A DNA stretch of 64,000 nt from Crocodylus rhombifer (GCA_038503035.1 JAVSML010000975.1:228396-292395), one strand, 5' to 3'. Counted from the first letter of the stretch, positions 22,701-34,598 are shown. Notes: generated by a model not told the origin, from the sequence alone. Numbers and translations: made by a program.

Positions 22701-25700
22701 CGATATGCAGCCAGGCAGAATAGAAAGTGGCATCCAGCTGGTAAGTCTGCTGTGGGGAAAGGGCTGAGGGGAGAGGGAAGGACATGGGAGGTGCAGATTG
22801 AGGCCCCTGTGGTGAGGGAGGGAGAAGGGCTGGGGCAGGGGCAGGTGCTACCCAGCTGGGGTGGAGCACAGGATGGAGTTGCAGTGGAGGTGTGCATCTC
22901 CTGCGGGGAGTGTGTGGCTCCACATCTGTGTGCAGGGCAATGGTGGGTTGCTGCTGCAGGCTGGGACTGGGGTAATGCTGAGCTCTTCCTGGTGGTGGGG
23001 GTTGGACTGGGCTGTGCTTGGGGCAGGTGGTGGCACTGGAAGGTGGTTATGGGGGGTGCAGCCACCCCCAAATTTGCTGTAGCCCCTGTTCCCAGCACTG
23101 CTGCTGCCCACCCCCAGCACAGCCTGGCCCAGCCCCCCACCAGAAAGAGTCTGGTTCCGCCCCAGCCCCAGCCTGCAGTGGCAGCCCGCCCTTGTCCCAC
23201 GCGCAGATCCGGGGACACACGTCCTCATGCTGTCCCGGGGTGTATGCAGCAGCAGGAGCTGCCCACTGCCCTGCACCCCTGGATGAGCCACTCATAGCCC
23301 CATCCCATGCCCTGCCCCAGCTGTGCAGCGCCTGCCCCTGCCCCAGCCCCACACCTTCCCTCATTAGTGGGGCCTTGATCTGCCCCCCAGCATCCCTTCC
23401 CTTCCCCTATGCCTTTTCCCTCACAACAGACTTGCTCTCCATGCTGCTGAGCTGTGCTCCTTGCCATCTGTGTGCTGCGCTGATGCTGTGCGCATGCATG
23501 GGACAATTATCAGCCACATCAGCCATAAAAAGCCAATTGCCTATACTGGTTCTTTGGGTGAATCTGATATCTTTATTAGACCAATAACATTAAATATTAA
23601 TTATTAATATTAATTATAAATATTAATATTAATTAAATATTTGGAAAACAATTATTAAGCAAGCTTTCAGGTTCAAAAACCCTTCATCAGGCTAAAGAAG
23701 TTTCAGCAGTCCAGGAAGAGCACACACCAACTGCTGAAACTTCCTTAGCCTGACAAAGGGTTTTTGAACCCGAAAGCCTTCTTAATAATTGTTTTCCAAC
23801 TATTTAAGTTGGTCCAATAAAAGATATCAGATTTACCCAAGGAACCTTGTCTGCCTATGTCCTTAGACCAACACAGCTACAACCTACACCCCAATTGCCA
23901 ATACTGTCACTTTTCTTCATATATGTGTCAATCCGATATGGGACCACTGTATTAATGCACCTTTACAGAATATCATATTTTCTCACATACAAGACGCACT
24001 TTTTTGTTAAAAAACTGCTGCTGGAAATTGTAGTGTGCATTACATGTGAGAAGTACAGTAAAAACGGTTTCTGCACATAACTCACAGAGTCACTGTTTCT
24101 GCACAGTTTCTGCACATGACTCACAGAACACTGAGCAGGCTCTGCTTCCTAGCTGCTGTAATTCAGTTACTACAAGGAAAGGTCTTTTTTCCTTCTTTCT
24201 ACCTTTCAAAAACAAGGTATGTATTATATCTCAGGCATGTTGTTTGTGAGAAAATATGGTAATATAATGCCAGGTGTGCCTTTGCTCTTTACATATTGCA
24301 AATGAATTGCCCTGAGCCTAGGATTGAACAGCCAATACCTTTAAGGATGCTCCAGTTTCTGCTTCCACATTTGTAGTGCCTTCTGGATATCCTGGTTCAT
24401 AGTTTTATTTAGTTTATATTCTGTCACCAGCAGGTTAGAGGTCCCTCGTGAAACCATTTCACTTGGGGTTCTTTTGTAATTTGTCAGTCACAGATTTATT
24501 GCAGCAGGTTTTGCTTCCCTTGTGCTGTTTCAGGGCCAAGGTGGAGCAGGCAAAGCCTTATGGAATAGCTTCTGAAGTGTGCACATTATATTAATCTAGA
24601 ATTCTCCCACTCTGCCGGCTATGGTGTGCTATTCCTTTTTCTAGACCAAAGGGATACCCTCTGCATCCTATGATGATCATTATGTTCATATAGGTATTTG
24701 GGTAACTGTGAGAGTGTCTACACATGCATTTATGCCGGCTTAAATTTACTGTACAGTAAGTGGGAATAGGCCAGCATCTACACATGCAGGCATCCTGGGA
24801 CTAAATTTAGTCCCAGATTAAAGCACCTTGCCATGTGCCCCTGTGGCCACTGGCTACATATCTGCCAGCTCTTGGGACTAACTAAAGTTGAAGCCAGGAG
24901 AGGCAGCCAGCTAGGAGCCCTGGGGCTAGGATCAGTCCGACCCCCTCGTGGCTGGGCAGACCCAGCAGAGAGGCCCCCTCAGTTACTGCATAGTAACAGG
25001 CCTACACATGTATTACTGCGCAGTAACTAATCAGGCATAAATTTGATACCTGCATGATCCTTGGCTTCCCCACATTGGAGAGAGAAATATTTGCACTAAA
25101 TTATGAACTCCATTTCGTATTGTGTTTTGAACACATTTAGACCAACTATCACATGTAAGAAGGAATGCAGGAGAAAGGGTCAAAGAAGTTCTATGCAGCC
25201 TGATACACAGCCAAACTGGATGCAAAGTAGGAGTGAGATCAGGCTAGAAAGGTGTGCCTTAGGACTCATGTTTGTTTTTAAAAAAATCAACACTCCAGTG
25301 GTTTCATGAGTAAAGTGTCTGGAATTCAGTTACTTTGCTAGGCCTGTGTTCCTTGCTTTTTTGCTGCGTTGTCTGCAAAAGGGGCAAGTCTAAAAGCCCA
25401 GAGTGCTCACAGTCTTGGTAAACTGACTGGACACTTGCAAGGTCTGAGATACTGGTTTCAGGGTCTGAGACATTTAGATGGTAGAATGCCATGTCCTAGG
25501 CAAAGGTTCATATAGAAGTATGAGTTGGTGAGTGTTAGCTAGAAACTCAGAGCTAGAAGCGGTGATTAGCTTCTCTTTTCTGAGGGTCAACTGGCTTGGA
25601 AGCATGTGGGACTTAGCAGTTGCATCTCCTGTGCCTGTGCAGATAGGGACTGAGCTAAACTATACTAGCCTAACTAGGACCAAGTCCTCAGCCAGTTTGA

Positions 25701-28700
25701 TAGAGCTATGCTGATTTGTTAGCTAAGGGCTGATCAATAGAAAATTTTGGATTGGGGTTATATTATAAGTGTATCATATAACTTGCAAATATACGAAGAT
25801 GAGCAAGTAGTCAACCTCTGGCTCATGGAGCCATGTCATCCATTCCCAGGACTCACCCTAGGTCTGGAAATTTGGCGGTGTGGGAGTAATGGTAGTGTTA
25901 AGTGCTGCTCCCTTGCTCCCAAATTTCCATGCCTACGGGGAGCTCTGGAGGGCCAATAAAGTGGTGCTACATGCAAGATTGGTCTAGTACATAGATTTGC
26001 TTTGCAGCTGGATTCAGGTGCAGGGGACTCACCCGCGTGTGATTGCATCTAGGCATGCAGGTTTGGGCCAGCACATCAGATCTCACCCGTGAAGCAATCA
26101 CCATGCGGGATCTGACTCATAGGCTGACCCCGCATGAAACGGCCTATGAGCTGACCCTGCATATGGGATCTGGCCCACAAACCAGCCCCAATCCACTCTT
26201 CAAGCTTGTGAGACTGGAAGGTTGAGCACCACTGTTTAAGACCATTTGATTTCAGTATGAGCAAATTAAACTTCCTGTAAGACTTCTGATTTTTTTTGTG
26301 TGTGTGTTTAAATCTGTAGTTTAAATACCATATTAGTTGGGATTAGGTTTTTGTTAAAACCTGTGTTAGATGTTTTCTCTACATCCTACATGGAACTATT
26401 TGTGGGTGGACATAGATAGATGCAACAATTATATGAGATGAAAAAGGGGGAGGGTGGAGGGCTTACTGTGGGTCAGCTGAATCCACTGTAACTATTTCAC
26501 CTCTGCTATGTCATTTGGAAAGTTGAAGCTAAACTACAAAAATTTATCATCTGCTTCATTCAGGGGTAACTTGCTTGGTTTAGTTTATCACAGGGTAGGA
26601 GCAGACAGACAAAGCAGTTACTACAGATTGGCAGACATGCTTGTGTTCCTTGCCTGCTCCTAGAAGATAGATAATTGTTCATTGGTTTGAGCCCTATAAC
26701 ACTCTTTCAAAAGGTAACTTTAGGAGGCCAAATTCAAAATGAGTATTTATGGTGTGTGGGGGGGTAAATGACATGCAAGATAATGAGAGAGGGTTTTTCA
26801 CTTTTTAAAAATAATTCCAAATTTTCTTCCTCTAAAAGCAAAATCCTAAATGTTTGCTATTGCCTTTGATTATAGGTAGTGCCTTTCACTAGTTTGGGGA
26901 GTGTTGGGGGAAGCGTATATGTATTAAGATATGTTTTTATAAGTTTATAAGAACACACATGGCTGAATGAACTGTTGTAAAACATGCATCAAACCCTACA
27001 GGCTCTTTGGCAAAATGCATCTTAGGGACATGTATAGCTGAACTTAATTCCTTGCAGACTTCCTCATGCAAGCTTGACAGCATTCTCCTGAATGGGTAGC
27101 TGGCCCTGGGGATACCTTGAAAACTTTTGGAACAAACTGGATTAGGAAATTCAAAGACAGAAACAGAGTAACAACTGTAGATGTCTAACAAGGAAAATCT
27201 TACAAAACAAATCTGACATTAAAAAAATGAAAACAAGGTTAGGTTAAAATTAACAATCCAACAGCCAAGACCTGCTAAGTGTGGACATTTATTATTAAGT
27301 TACCTCAAAACTTTAACTCTGTCCGCGTTTACTTCTTTTGTATGCTTCTGCCACACTACACACTAAATCAGCATTGTACATGCAAAATGCACAATTTATT
27401 TGCAAGATTTATTTGCTTATTTTTCACTTACTATAATTTCCTCATTTTCAAGCCAGAAAATACAAAATATTTGCTAATTATTTATGAAGTATAAATATTA
27501 ATTTAATTAGGTATTTATTTTATATTTCAGATGTGGACTGGGTAGCTATTTTGGAACCATAGGAGGTCCATTTCCATATTTCAGTGCTCAGCTAAAAGCC
27601 GTAGAGAGATATGTTCCTCCTGGAAAGAATTTGTACACAAATCCTGGAAAGAAAGGGACTGGATATGGGTAAAACATTCAATATTACTTCCAGAATGGTA
27701 TTTCATTAACTATTTCATAGTATTTAAAACCTTTGAAGCTTTTGAGCTATGAGATCCTCATTACTAATTTTCTTCATACAGATATCCAAATCTTACTATA
27801 GGTAAACAGTATCCACACTCAGCTGACGTATATGAAATAGGAAGGATAAATGCAAAGGTAAAATTACTTTGTGTCTTTCTTTAATTGTTATTTGCAAATC
27901 CCAAGGGATTGCTTTTTATCAAAAAGTGAACGGTATTTATTTATTTGCAAACCAGACCACAGATAATTGGCTTTATTTTTTTTTTAAATTTCACTAGGAA
28001 TATGATTGTTTTCCTTTCCCTTTTTATTATCAGGAAACATTCCAGCGTGTGTCCTATCACTCAATTTGAGCCAAAACACCTAATTTAGGGAGACACAAAT
28101 TAGTTTTTATTAGTATTATGGTACCCAGGCTTGGATCAAAACCTTGCTTCTTTCAAACTTTCTGCAATGCTAGTAAAACACAAAAGGGAAGTGCCATGAA
28201 TGGATTTGAATCTGAGGCATCTGCCAGACCTTGAAAGATAAACACTGCGTGCTAGTCCCTTGGAGAAGCCCAAGAATCAGTAAAGGGCCTCATCCTCTTG
28301 TACTAGATAGGGTTGCTGTGATGGTCCAGGGAATGTGAGAAGCAGTATTTGCTTGCTAATATCTCTTGCTGAACCAGCTATGGGACCTGAGAGGTGACTT
28401 TTTATGACTAAAAGCTTGTGTAATATCTCCAGCAATCTAATAAAAGGTATTAGTAAAAATCTTGCTTCTTGCTCATCCTTTTGGGTTATTAGTATGGCAT
28501 CACTTGAAAGCTCTAAAATTGATTGAAAGATGTGTGACATCTAATAGATAGCTGCCCTTCCTCTAATTATGACCTTGCTTCATGAAACCTGTATAACTGC
28601 ATTACCAGTATGGACGTGGGTAGAGATTATGTGCAGCCCTTTGGTGAGGTTGCCTGGTGGTTGGCTTTGCAAGCAGGACAGATAGGCCACACAGTGTAGA

Positions 28701-31700
28701 AAAATCTTAAGTACTCCATTGTTCCATAGCATGTTTTATGCTTACTGGGTTGTGCCATTATGAATTATAGTGAACCCTCTGATTTGTGAAAACCACTGCA
28801 AACCATTAGCGGAGGAAGCTATAGCAAGTGTTCTTCAAGACTAAATTTAAATTTATTTTTTTTCCTGAGGAAAATAGCGAGAGTAAAATCATTATTTATG
28901 TTACAGAAAGCCCATGAAGTACATCAGAATTTAGTTAAAGGAGGGCCTTTCAAGCTCAGTCTCTGTCCGCGGGAGTATTTTGATGTGAATCCATATCACG
29001 ATGACAAACCTTTGCCCCCAGTTAAGAAGCCACCCCCAGAAAAGCCAATTGCATCACCCTTTAAACCAAGTTCTCCTTCTAAAAAGGTGAGTTTATTCTC
29101 CACCTATTATTCTACTATAAGCACAATACAGAAATCCAAATATTTCATGCTGTTCACATAAAAAGTTTTGCTCGTAATACATAGAAGATGCGAAGCAACT
29201 TCTTGGTCTTTTATTGCAAATGCTTTTATGTAGTGAGAGGCAAGGATTTCTTAGGGTGGTATCTTTTATTGGACTAACTGCATAGTTGGGATAGAATTAG
29301 ACAAGCTTTTGAATGCAAGCCATTCATTTAAGTTGATCCTCTTTGAAGTGGGTTAGGTGAAGATGGTGTTTAAGTGAGGAATGTGCATATTCTTTATATA
29401 GTGAGGTATGTATATATTCCTCATATATGCAAGGTATGATGGGTATACTGTATCAGCTATAATTCCAATTTATGAAGCAATGAAAACCAGTTTGATCTTA
29501 CACAGATACAGAAGCTACTAATAACCGTTTTCCAAACAAAAGATTAAAAATGAAGGGCTATATGATAGATAGAACGAAGCAAAATTTCCACAACTGAAAG
29601 AATGTTACTGAAATTCAAAAGCAAATTACATCTTTGTGTTCCACAGGCAGTAAAAATCAAGTATAAATGGTCTTACTCCTATATATTTATACTTTTTTTT
29701 TTTCTTTCTGCAGTGGTATATACCTTGAGCCCAGTTTACCCCTGTTTAAGCGTCATTGCAATTTGTGCTAGGGCAGGGGTGGGCAATTATTTCAGCTGGC
29801 AGGCAACTTTATGAGTTAGTTAGCTGTCAGGGGCTGCAAACTACATCTTTCAGGAGATATCATTTTAACAAATTTTAGTTAAAAAACAAATCACATATGA
29901 AGAATCAAACATCTACTATAACATATTTTAATTTCAATAAATATTTTTGTCCTGATTTGTTTTTTGAATAGTATATATAGAAGCAATTGCATAATAGATC
30001 AAAATAAAGTATTGCTTTTTTATGGGATATGTGGGGAGCGGTGTGGGGGGTTAGTGCGTTGGGGGATATGGAAGGGGAGCACTGCAGGGACAGCTGCGGG
30101 CCAGATGCAATCAATAGGCCCACAGGCCATATTTTGTCCAGCCATGTGCTAGGGACTTGTTTGACATAGAGGGCTATTGGCCATTAATGGTTTCAAACAG
30201 CTTCCAAAATGAGGTGGCTGGGCAAAATTTACAAACACTGACTTAACATGGGAAATTTTAGTTAAAACGGCAATTTCTATAGTATTAGAGGGAGGACTTA
30301 TACAAACAAGCCAGTGGTGTTTCTTGTCTTGCTGTGGGCATTGTTCGATAACTTGAGATGATGATAATGTTTGAGCTTTGCGATATGCTGCATTTTCTAC
30401 TATTTATATCACAAGCAAGGTTGTACTGCTTCAAACCAGTAGTGACTTCTGAGTTTTCATCTTTACCACAATCTAACCACACATTTTAATGTTTTTGTTT
30501 TTTTTCAATTCTCTTTCTATATTTAAGATTCTTTACTCATAATCCAGGTTAAATAAACATTTGTCTGTGACAGTCTGACACAATACTACCTTGAAGAATC
30601 CGTTAGGACCAGATAGCCTGAAAGGCCTCTGCAGCTCTATTTTTCCATGATTTTCTATGATTATCTAAACATTTTTTAAGTTATAGCTTGACTTCAAGCA
30701 CCTGTGGTGCATATTTATCTTACATTTACTCAGTTGGATGTGATCTGCCAGGCAATGTTCTGTGTGACTCGTATTTTAAAAAAACATTAATTATAACAAT
30801 TACTTTAGAATCTAACACTTGGAAACTTTTTTCTTTTTTTAACACAGCCAGGTGGCATGAAAGCTGGCACGTTTGATCCTTATCCTTCCCATTCTGCTGA
30901 CCCCTATGTCATCAAACGTTCTAAGGCCATCACAACCAATAAAGAAGGACAGATTTTTCACCCTTCTCCTGGACCAAAAAGCAGACCAGTTACGAGTATA
31001 ATGGCTTTAAATATAACAAGGTTTGTGTTTGACATGTATGTTGATATTTAATGCTTATTGTCAAGCAACAGCAAAACAATTCACTACTACTTAAAATAGT
31101 TTGGTTGCCTGTTTTTAAATTATTACACTAAATACATGTAAACAACTTTTTTCTCTCTCTTCTAACCAATGGGCTAATGACAAAAGGATAGGAGACCTAC
31201 AGAGGAAATTAATTTCAGGATTTATTCCTTGTATCTTTGATATGCTCAGATTAATTTTAAAATGAAATATATACCCCACTGGCCTTAAGAATGATACAGT
31301 ATATATGCCACTGACCTAATGATTTTGACTTTTTTTTACATTCCCTGCTATATATAGTGTATGGAAAACCCAGGAAGTGTCTTACTAAAACCAGACTTGT
31401 GTTTTTACTAATTTTGTGTAATAGAATTGGCTCCCTCTGGTGGCCAAGATGCTACCTGTAGTAATAGTAGCTAAGCAAAGTCTGTGCGGTTTAGAACATA
31501 GATAGATTTTAGGATCTGGTAGTTACTAGGTTAAGAGTGCTTTACTTTTCAACATTAACACTCCTTTAGCAGTGTTTATGTATACCTATATATGGGTACA
31601 CCCCACTCAGTGTACCAGTGGATGTATCCTTTTTTTTTTCTTTTAATTCAGGGCTTTTTATATTTGGAATTAATTTTGTCTCCTAATTCTTATTTTCCAA

Positions 31701-34598
31701 AATTTCAGGAGCAGTTACAGTACACTGGGGGGACAAAATTAGATTGTATCCTTTATATTTTTTTTTTTAAGAAAAGATTTTCAACTGCAGACCTATAACA
31801 ATATACACAAACCACTGAACTGCACATAGAGTTATAGCTTTTGCATACTTAGTGGAATCTGAAAGATGTGCACATCTTACCTGCTTATCGTTTAAGAACT
31901 TGACACAAAGGACTCTGCGTCAGATCTGTTGTTTAGATTTTTTTTTTAAACTACATGCTGAAAGCATATAATCTCTTGCTCCTCAGCACTGTTCTGATTA
32001 CCATCTTTTACTACTATGTGGCTGGTTGCTGTAGTTAAGCAGCATTTTTATGGTTGCAGAACTAAATTTAAAGTTTTGATTTGTACTGGCAAGGCCAAAC
32101 TATAAGCCATTTGTTGCTCCATATTATCTGTTAGTCACTGAAATTAAGGGCTTAGCTGAGTGTATTTTAGGGCCACACAAATGTTGATTGGTGTTAGTGC
32201 TAGCTTGGAGTTTGAAGCAGTCAGACCCTTAGTCTAGAAGTCTTCTCTGGCTGTCCCCTACCTGCATGGCTGTAACTTGTCACTAGAAGCCTGGTAAGCA
32301 GGGGCAGGACTAGGAGCTGTACTTGTGAGTTGCCACTACAGAGCTGGTGAGCTAGAACAGGCTGCTATCCCAGTTCATGCTGCTATCCCTGTTTATGAAG
32401 GTATGAGTAGGTGGGGGGAGGAGGGGCAGGAGGGTGTATGAGCATGGGCGACTGGTGCCTCCTGAGTTGGGGGGGGTCACATGCCCCCTAGTGGCAAGTC
32501 AGCCGATCTCATTGACTGGGGGGGTGCCCCCATGGCCAATCCTGCCAACCCAGAAGTGCCAGCAGCACTTCTCCTGGAGCCCCCATTCCCTGGCTGGTGC
32601 TCACAAGGGGAGCACCCTGCCCATCGCCTAAGTGAGGAGTGCTGGCTGTCAGGGGGTGCACCAGCACTCTCAGGGAGTGCACGTGCACTCCTGTGTACCC
32701 CTACGCATTGCCACTGTATATGAGAGATCCTGGGATATTGGAGGACTTTTGACTTGGATGGACACATTTTAATGGAACAGGAACTGGGTAGTGCAGATCA
32801 GAGATAATCCTGCCCTGTAGTGGCATAACTTTGAGCCGTTAACACGTAGGGGGTGCACATGGGTGCATGTGTACCCCCTGAGATTGGCCATGCACCCCCT
32901 GGAAGTGCCAGGCATGAAACTGGAAGTGCCAAAGGAAGTGCACTTCTGGTGTCACTGGTTTCACCGCTGGTGGCGATTCTGAGCTTGGCAATCGGCTGCT
33001 GCGCCCCCAGACTCAGGAGGCACCATTTGCCCTTGCTTTGAGTCGCATAACAAGTGTTTAAAACCACTTTAAGGTGTTGATGTGTGGACAATCCAGGGGT
33101 TAAAAGCCCCAGGAGCCACCCAAAATAAGCAAGTAGTAAGGACCATAGTCAAAAAAAACATACTGTTTTAGCTGTACCAATATAGTTCAAATGGTAGAAC
33201 ATCCCTAAATGTCTACTCAGTTATATAGGTGCCTCGATACCAAACCACCTATATACCGAAAGTAGAAACAGGAATAAGATATACTGGCATAAGGCATCTT
33301 TGTAATTAATAGTGTGTTTACAGTAGAACTTGTACTAGTATACTTACTTATAACTAATTCATGTTTCCAAGTGAAACTTACTTATTGATATAAAAAATGT
33401 GTGTGCAAACTAGGCCTTAAATTTGAAAGGGGGGATAACTGGTAGTGACATGCCAGTAACTGCAGTAAGAGCAGTCATGATTTGAATCATTTTGTATACC
33501 TAAATTGACCGAATGGATTCACAAATCTGTGATAAGCCCTGCAGAGGAAAATGGAAAGCAGTATTTTTCAGACCTCCCCCCACCCCATGACATCCCTTTT
33601 AAGGAATTCCTTAGGATTTTAAACAATCAAATTTTAGTTTGCCTCAATGTGATTTCTCGAGTTGTATTGGATAAGTCTATTGAACCGAATGTATTTTAAA
33701 CATGGAAGTCATAACTCATGATCTTTAAGAAATGTGATGAATACTTTTTTCTAGAACATCTACTTTTACAATGCTTTACAGCACTTCACAATTTTTATTC
33801 TCTGCAAAACTTATATGCTAATATTCAGACCATGGTCCGATATCCTAGAATGCTTGTAATCATGTAGGATCCTGCTGAAATAAAAAGGATTTTGCATATA
33901 GGACCCTTGCTATAGTAGATGCAACTGGAGGACTAGTTTGTTTTGTTTAAAAAAAGTTCTCTCTACAACTCAAACTCATATTTTGCACAGTGATATTTGA
34001 CACATTGTTTTTACTCCAATTCAAGATGACCCTCAATAGTTAGCTTCTATTAGATTTATAAATTTGTTATAATTTTCCATGTATAGTGTATAAATATTGG
34101 AGGATCATCTTAAATTTTCTTCCCACAGTGCTACAGCAGGAAGAGCAGTGGGAGGGGGGCAGACAATAGCAGGGGAAGCAGAGGAGAGGCAGTAGGGAGG
34201 GTGAGGGAAGGGGTTGGGGGGCAGGCAGTGGGAGGGCAGTGAACAGTCAGATGGTAGGGGGTCAGGGAGTGGGATGGGAAAGGGGCAGGTTGAGGGGAGA
34301 GGGGCAGAGAAGAGACAACAGGGTAGGTAGGGGGGAAGAGGTGGGGGTGGGTGGGTCACAGTTGTAACTCAGGCCACAGCCCTGGGATAGGGCCAGATCC
34401 AGAGCCCCTTTCCTTTTCTACCCGCTACCCCCTGCTGCCTCATTCTCAAATCCATTCAAGAGACATTTTTCCACATATTAAATGGAGGGGAGAAAACTTT
34501 GTCAAGCAAATACGGTAAATCTAATGGAAACTTCTTTTCACTTGACTCATTTCAGATCATTAAACATAATGAACTACAAGACTGCGCATCTGACATAA
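19610..34598 (+). CDS. CFAP96: CFAP96 (C4orf47), cilia- and flagella-associated protein 96
   Basis: The CDS joins 19610-19706, 21486-21705, 27531-27668, 27782-27857, 28907-29086, 30848-31020 and 34556-34598. All junctions are GT/AG with agreeing phases, giving 927 nt including the TAA, or 308 residues, essentially the human length. The product starts MPTEGKTDMERIGLFSEMEY and carries family blocks PFNEAASKN, LGKAFLPSNG, NLYTNPGKKGTGYGY, FKLSLCPREYFDVNPY, GGMKAGTFDPYPSHSADPYV and GPKSRPV, typical of C4orf47. No transmembrane segment or catalytic motif was seen. The short Pro/Gly motifs fit a microtubule- or cilium-associated structural protein; a centrosome/basal-body location is known for the family and not shown here. 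The gene is head to head with UFSP2 and tail to tail with the CCDC110 remnant. The long introns 1, 2 and 6 hold most of the local transposon copies. Confidence 0.95.
20439..20636. mobile_element. Short hAT-like MITE
   Basis: Termini CAGGGCTGTCCAGCTTC and, in reverse, CAGGGCTGTCCAACTGGAG. Flanks AGATAAAG (20431-20438) and AGGTACAG (20637-20644) agree at 6 of 8 positions, fitting a decayed 8-bp hAT duplication. It is 198 bp and lies in CFAP96 intron 1. Confidence 0.75.
20685..20768 (+). repeat. (TG)n and (GA)n microsatellites
   Basis: A (TG)n run at about 20684-20707 is followed by TATA/GAGA tracts to 20768, in CFAP96 intron 1. Confidence 0.85.
21486..21705 (+). CDS. CFAP96: CFAP96 coding exon 2
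   Basis: Acceptor after a pyrimidine tract (ttcttgtctttaaag) and donor gtaagt. The 220 nt are open and encode PFNEAASKNRQILPGGSKML, then QAGYFEPQFVRVFEGEAY and KNLGKAFLPSNGDKLP, collinear with the family. Confidence 0.93.
22617..23965. mobile_element. hAT-like element with 8-bp TSD, GC-rich foldback core and a nested palindrome
   Basis: Flanking duplications CAGAATAC (22609-22616) and CAGAATAT (23966-23973). Termini TAGGGGTGCAATGATAGAG and, in reverse, TAAAGGTGCATTAATACAG. Inside, about 22740-23480 is a large GC-rich inverted repeat: the arm with GAGGCCCCTGTGGTGAGGGA pairs with the one containing TCCCTCATTAGTGGGGCC. A separate palindromic MITE occupies about 23555-23890. Its several long ORFs arise from composition and are not genes. 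It lies in CFAP96 intron 2. Confidence 0.8.
23555..23890. mobile_element. Palindromic MITE nested in the hAT element
   Basis: The left arm (GGAAAACAATTATTAAGCAA, then AGGTTCAAAAACCCTTCATC) is the reverse complement of the right arm (GGGTTTTTGAACCCGAAAGC, then TTAATAATTGTTTTCCAAC), with a spacer of about 30 bp. The outer part carries TTGGTCCAATAAAAGATATC and AGACCAACACAGCTACAACC, a motif set that recurs in the window. The left arm also has an AT-rich (TTAATATTAA) expansion at 23590-23640. Confidence 0.8.
23974..24263. mobile_element. TIR element with ATATTTTCTCACA ends
   Basis: Left end ATCATATTTTCTCACATACA, then AGACGCACTTTTTT; right end in reverse TTACCATATTTTCTCACAAA. About 290 bp, directly abutting the duplication of the hAT element at 22617-23965. 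Internally it holds three copies of a ctgcacatgactcacaga-like unit (24070-24130). Confidence 0.65.
24714..25030. mobile_element. MITE of the CTACACATG-ended family
   Basis: Left GTGTCTACACATGCATTTAT; right in reverse GTTACTGCGCAGTAATACAT, then GTGTAGGCC. An internal copy of ATCTACACATGC at about 24775 suggests two units in tandem or nested. It lies in CFAP96 intron 2. Confidence 0.5.
25804..26234. mobile_element. hAT-like element (CAGTGGTGCTCAACC ends)
   Basis: Left CAAGTAGTCAACCTCTGGCT; right in reverse CAGTGGTGCTCAACCTTCCA, typical hAT termini. The interior has repeated gatctg-type tetrads with gaccccgcat. No matching 8-bp duplication was recognisable. Confidence 0.6.
26240..27530. other. 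CFAP96: CFAP96 intron 2, unassigned part
   Basis: No exon or named repeat recognised; AT-rich towards the exon 3 acceptor, with a short G run near 26760. Confidence 0.4.
27531..27668 (+). CDS. CFAP96: CFAP96 coding exon 3
   Basis: Acceptor tatatttcag and donor gtaaaa. Encodes CGLGSYFGTIGGPFPYFSAQ, then YVPPGKNLYTNPGKKGTGYG, one of the most conserved CFAP96 stretches. Confidence 0.93.
27782..27857 (+). CDS. CFAP96: CFAP96 coding exon 4
   Basis: Acceptor ttcatacag and donor gtaaaa, separated from exon 3 by an intron of only 113 bp. The 76 nt encode YPNLTIGKQYPHSADVYEIG, then RINAK, ending in phase 0. Confidence 0.92.
28185..28263 (-). repeat. tRNA-derived SINE-like head
   Basis: On the minus strand, TAGCACGCAGTG (28254-28243) fits box A and AGATTCAAATCC (28213-28202) fits box B at tRNA-like spacing. 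The sequence does not fold as a functional tRNA. It lies in CFAP96 intron 4. Confidence 0.5.
28907..29086 (+). CDS. CFAP96: CFAP96 coding exon 5
   Basis: Acceptor ttatgttacag and donor gtgagt; exactly 60 codons in phase 0. Encodes KAHEVHQNLVKGGPFKLSLC, then PREYFDVNPYHDDK, followed by a Pro/Lys-rich linker (PPVKKPPPEKP) that varies within the family. Confidence 0.93.
29240..29340 (-). repeat. Fragment of the palindromic MITE family
   Basis: The reverse complement contains TTAGTCCAATAAAAGATACC and AAAAGCTTGTCTAATTCTAT, matching the family seen at 16.8 and 23.6 kb. Confidence 0.5.
29774..30146. mobile_element. hAT-like MITE with perfect 8-bp TSD
   Basis: Starts CAGGGGTGGGCAATTATTTC; ends GGCCATATTTTGTCCAGCCATG (degenerate). 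TGCTAGGG is present on both sides (29766-29773 and 30147-30154). It is 373 bp, in CFAP96 intron 5. Confidence 0.85.
30848..31020 (+). CDS. CFAP96: CFAP96 coding exon 6
   Basis: Acceptor ttaacacag and donor gtttgt. Encodes PGGMKAGTFDPYPSHSADPY, then FHPSPGPKSRPVTSIMALNI. The frame runs past the donor to a stop at 31051, but phase and homology support splicing to 34556. Confidence 0.92.
32445..33040. mobile_element. TIR element with GGGCRACTGGTGCCTCCTGAGT ends
   Basis: Left GGGCGACTGGTGCCTCCTGA; right in reverse GGGCAAATGGTGCCTCCTGA, followed by G runs on both sides. The interior is rich in gtgcacatgggtgc motifs. It shares terminal sequence with the insert at about 16893-17113. It lies in CFAP96 intron 6. 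Confidence 0.6.
34130..34350 (+). repeat. 220-bp polypurine (G/A-rich) tract
   Basis: The plus strand is almost entirely G and A with repeated gggagtggga, ggcagtggga and aggggaga units. It ends about 200 bp before the last CFAP96 exon. The ORF of Pro/Ser residues on the other strand is a composition artefact. Confidence 0.8.
34556..34598 (+). CDS. CFAP96: CFAP96 terminal coding exon and stop
   Basis: Acceptor gactcatttcag ends at 34555. The phase matches exon 6, and the exon reads (R)SLNIMNYKTAHLT then TAA. This resembles the vertebrate C-terminus (R-A-L-N-S-K-N-Y-K-T pattern). It is far too short to find as an ORF; the call rests on splice phase plus the NYKT match. Confidence 0.82.

Noticed and set aside
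22616..23590. Long overlapping Pro/Ala/Gly/Trp-rich ORFs on both strands
   Set aside because: They fall in the GC-rich foldback of a hAT element. No domain or splice support was seen, and both strands are equally open.
28185..28263. Genuine tRNA gene
   Set aside because: Boxes A and B are present, but no acceptor stem or anticodon arm can be formed. A SINE relic is more likely.
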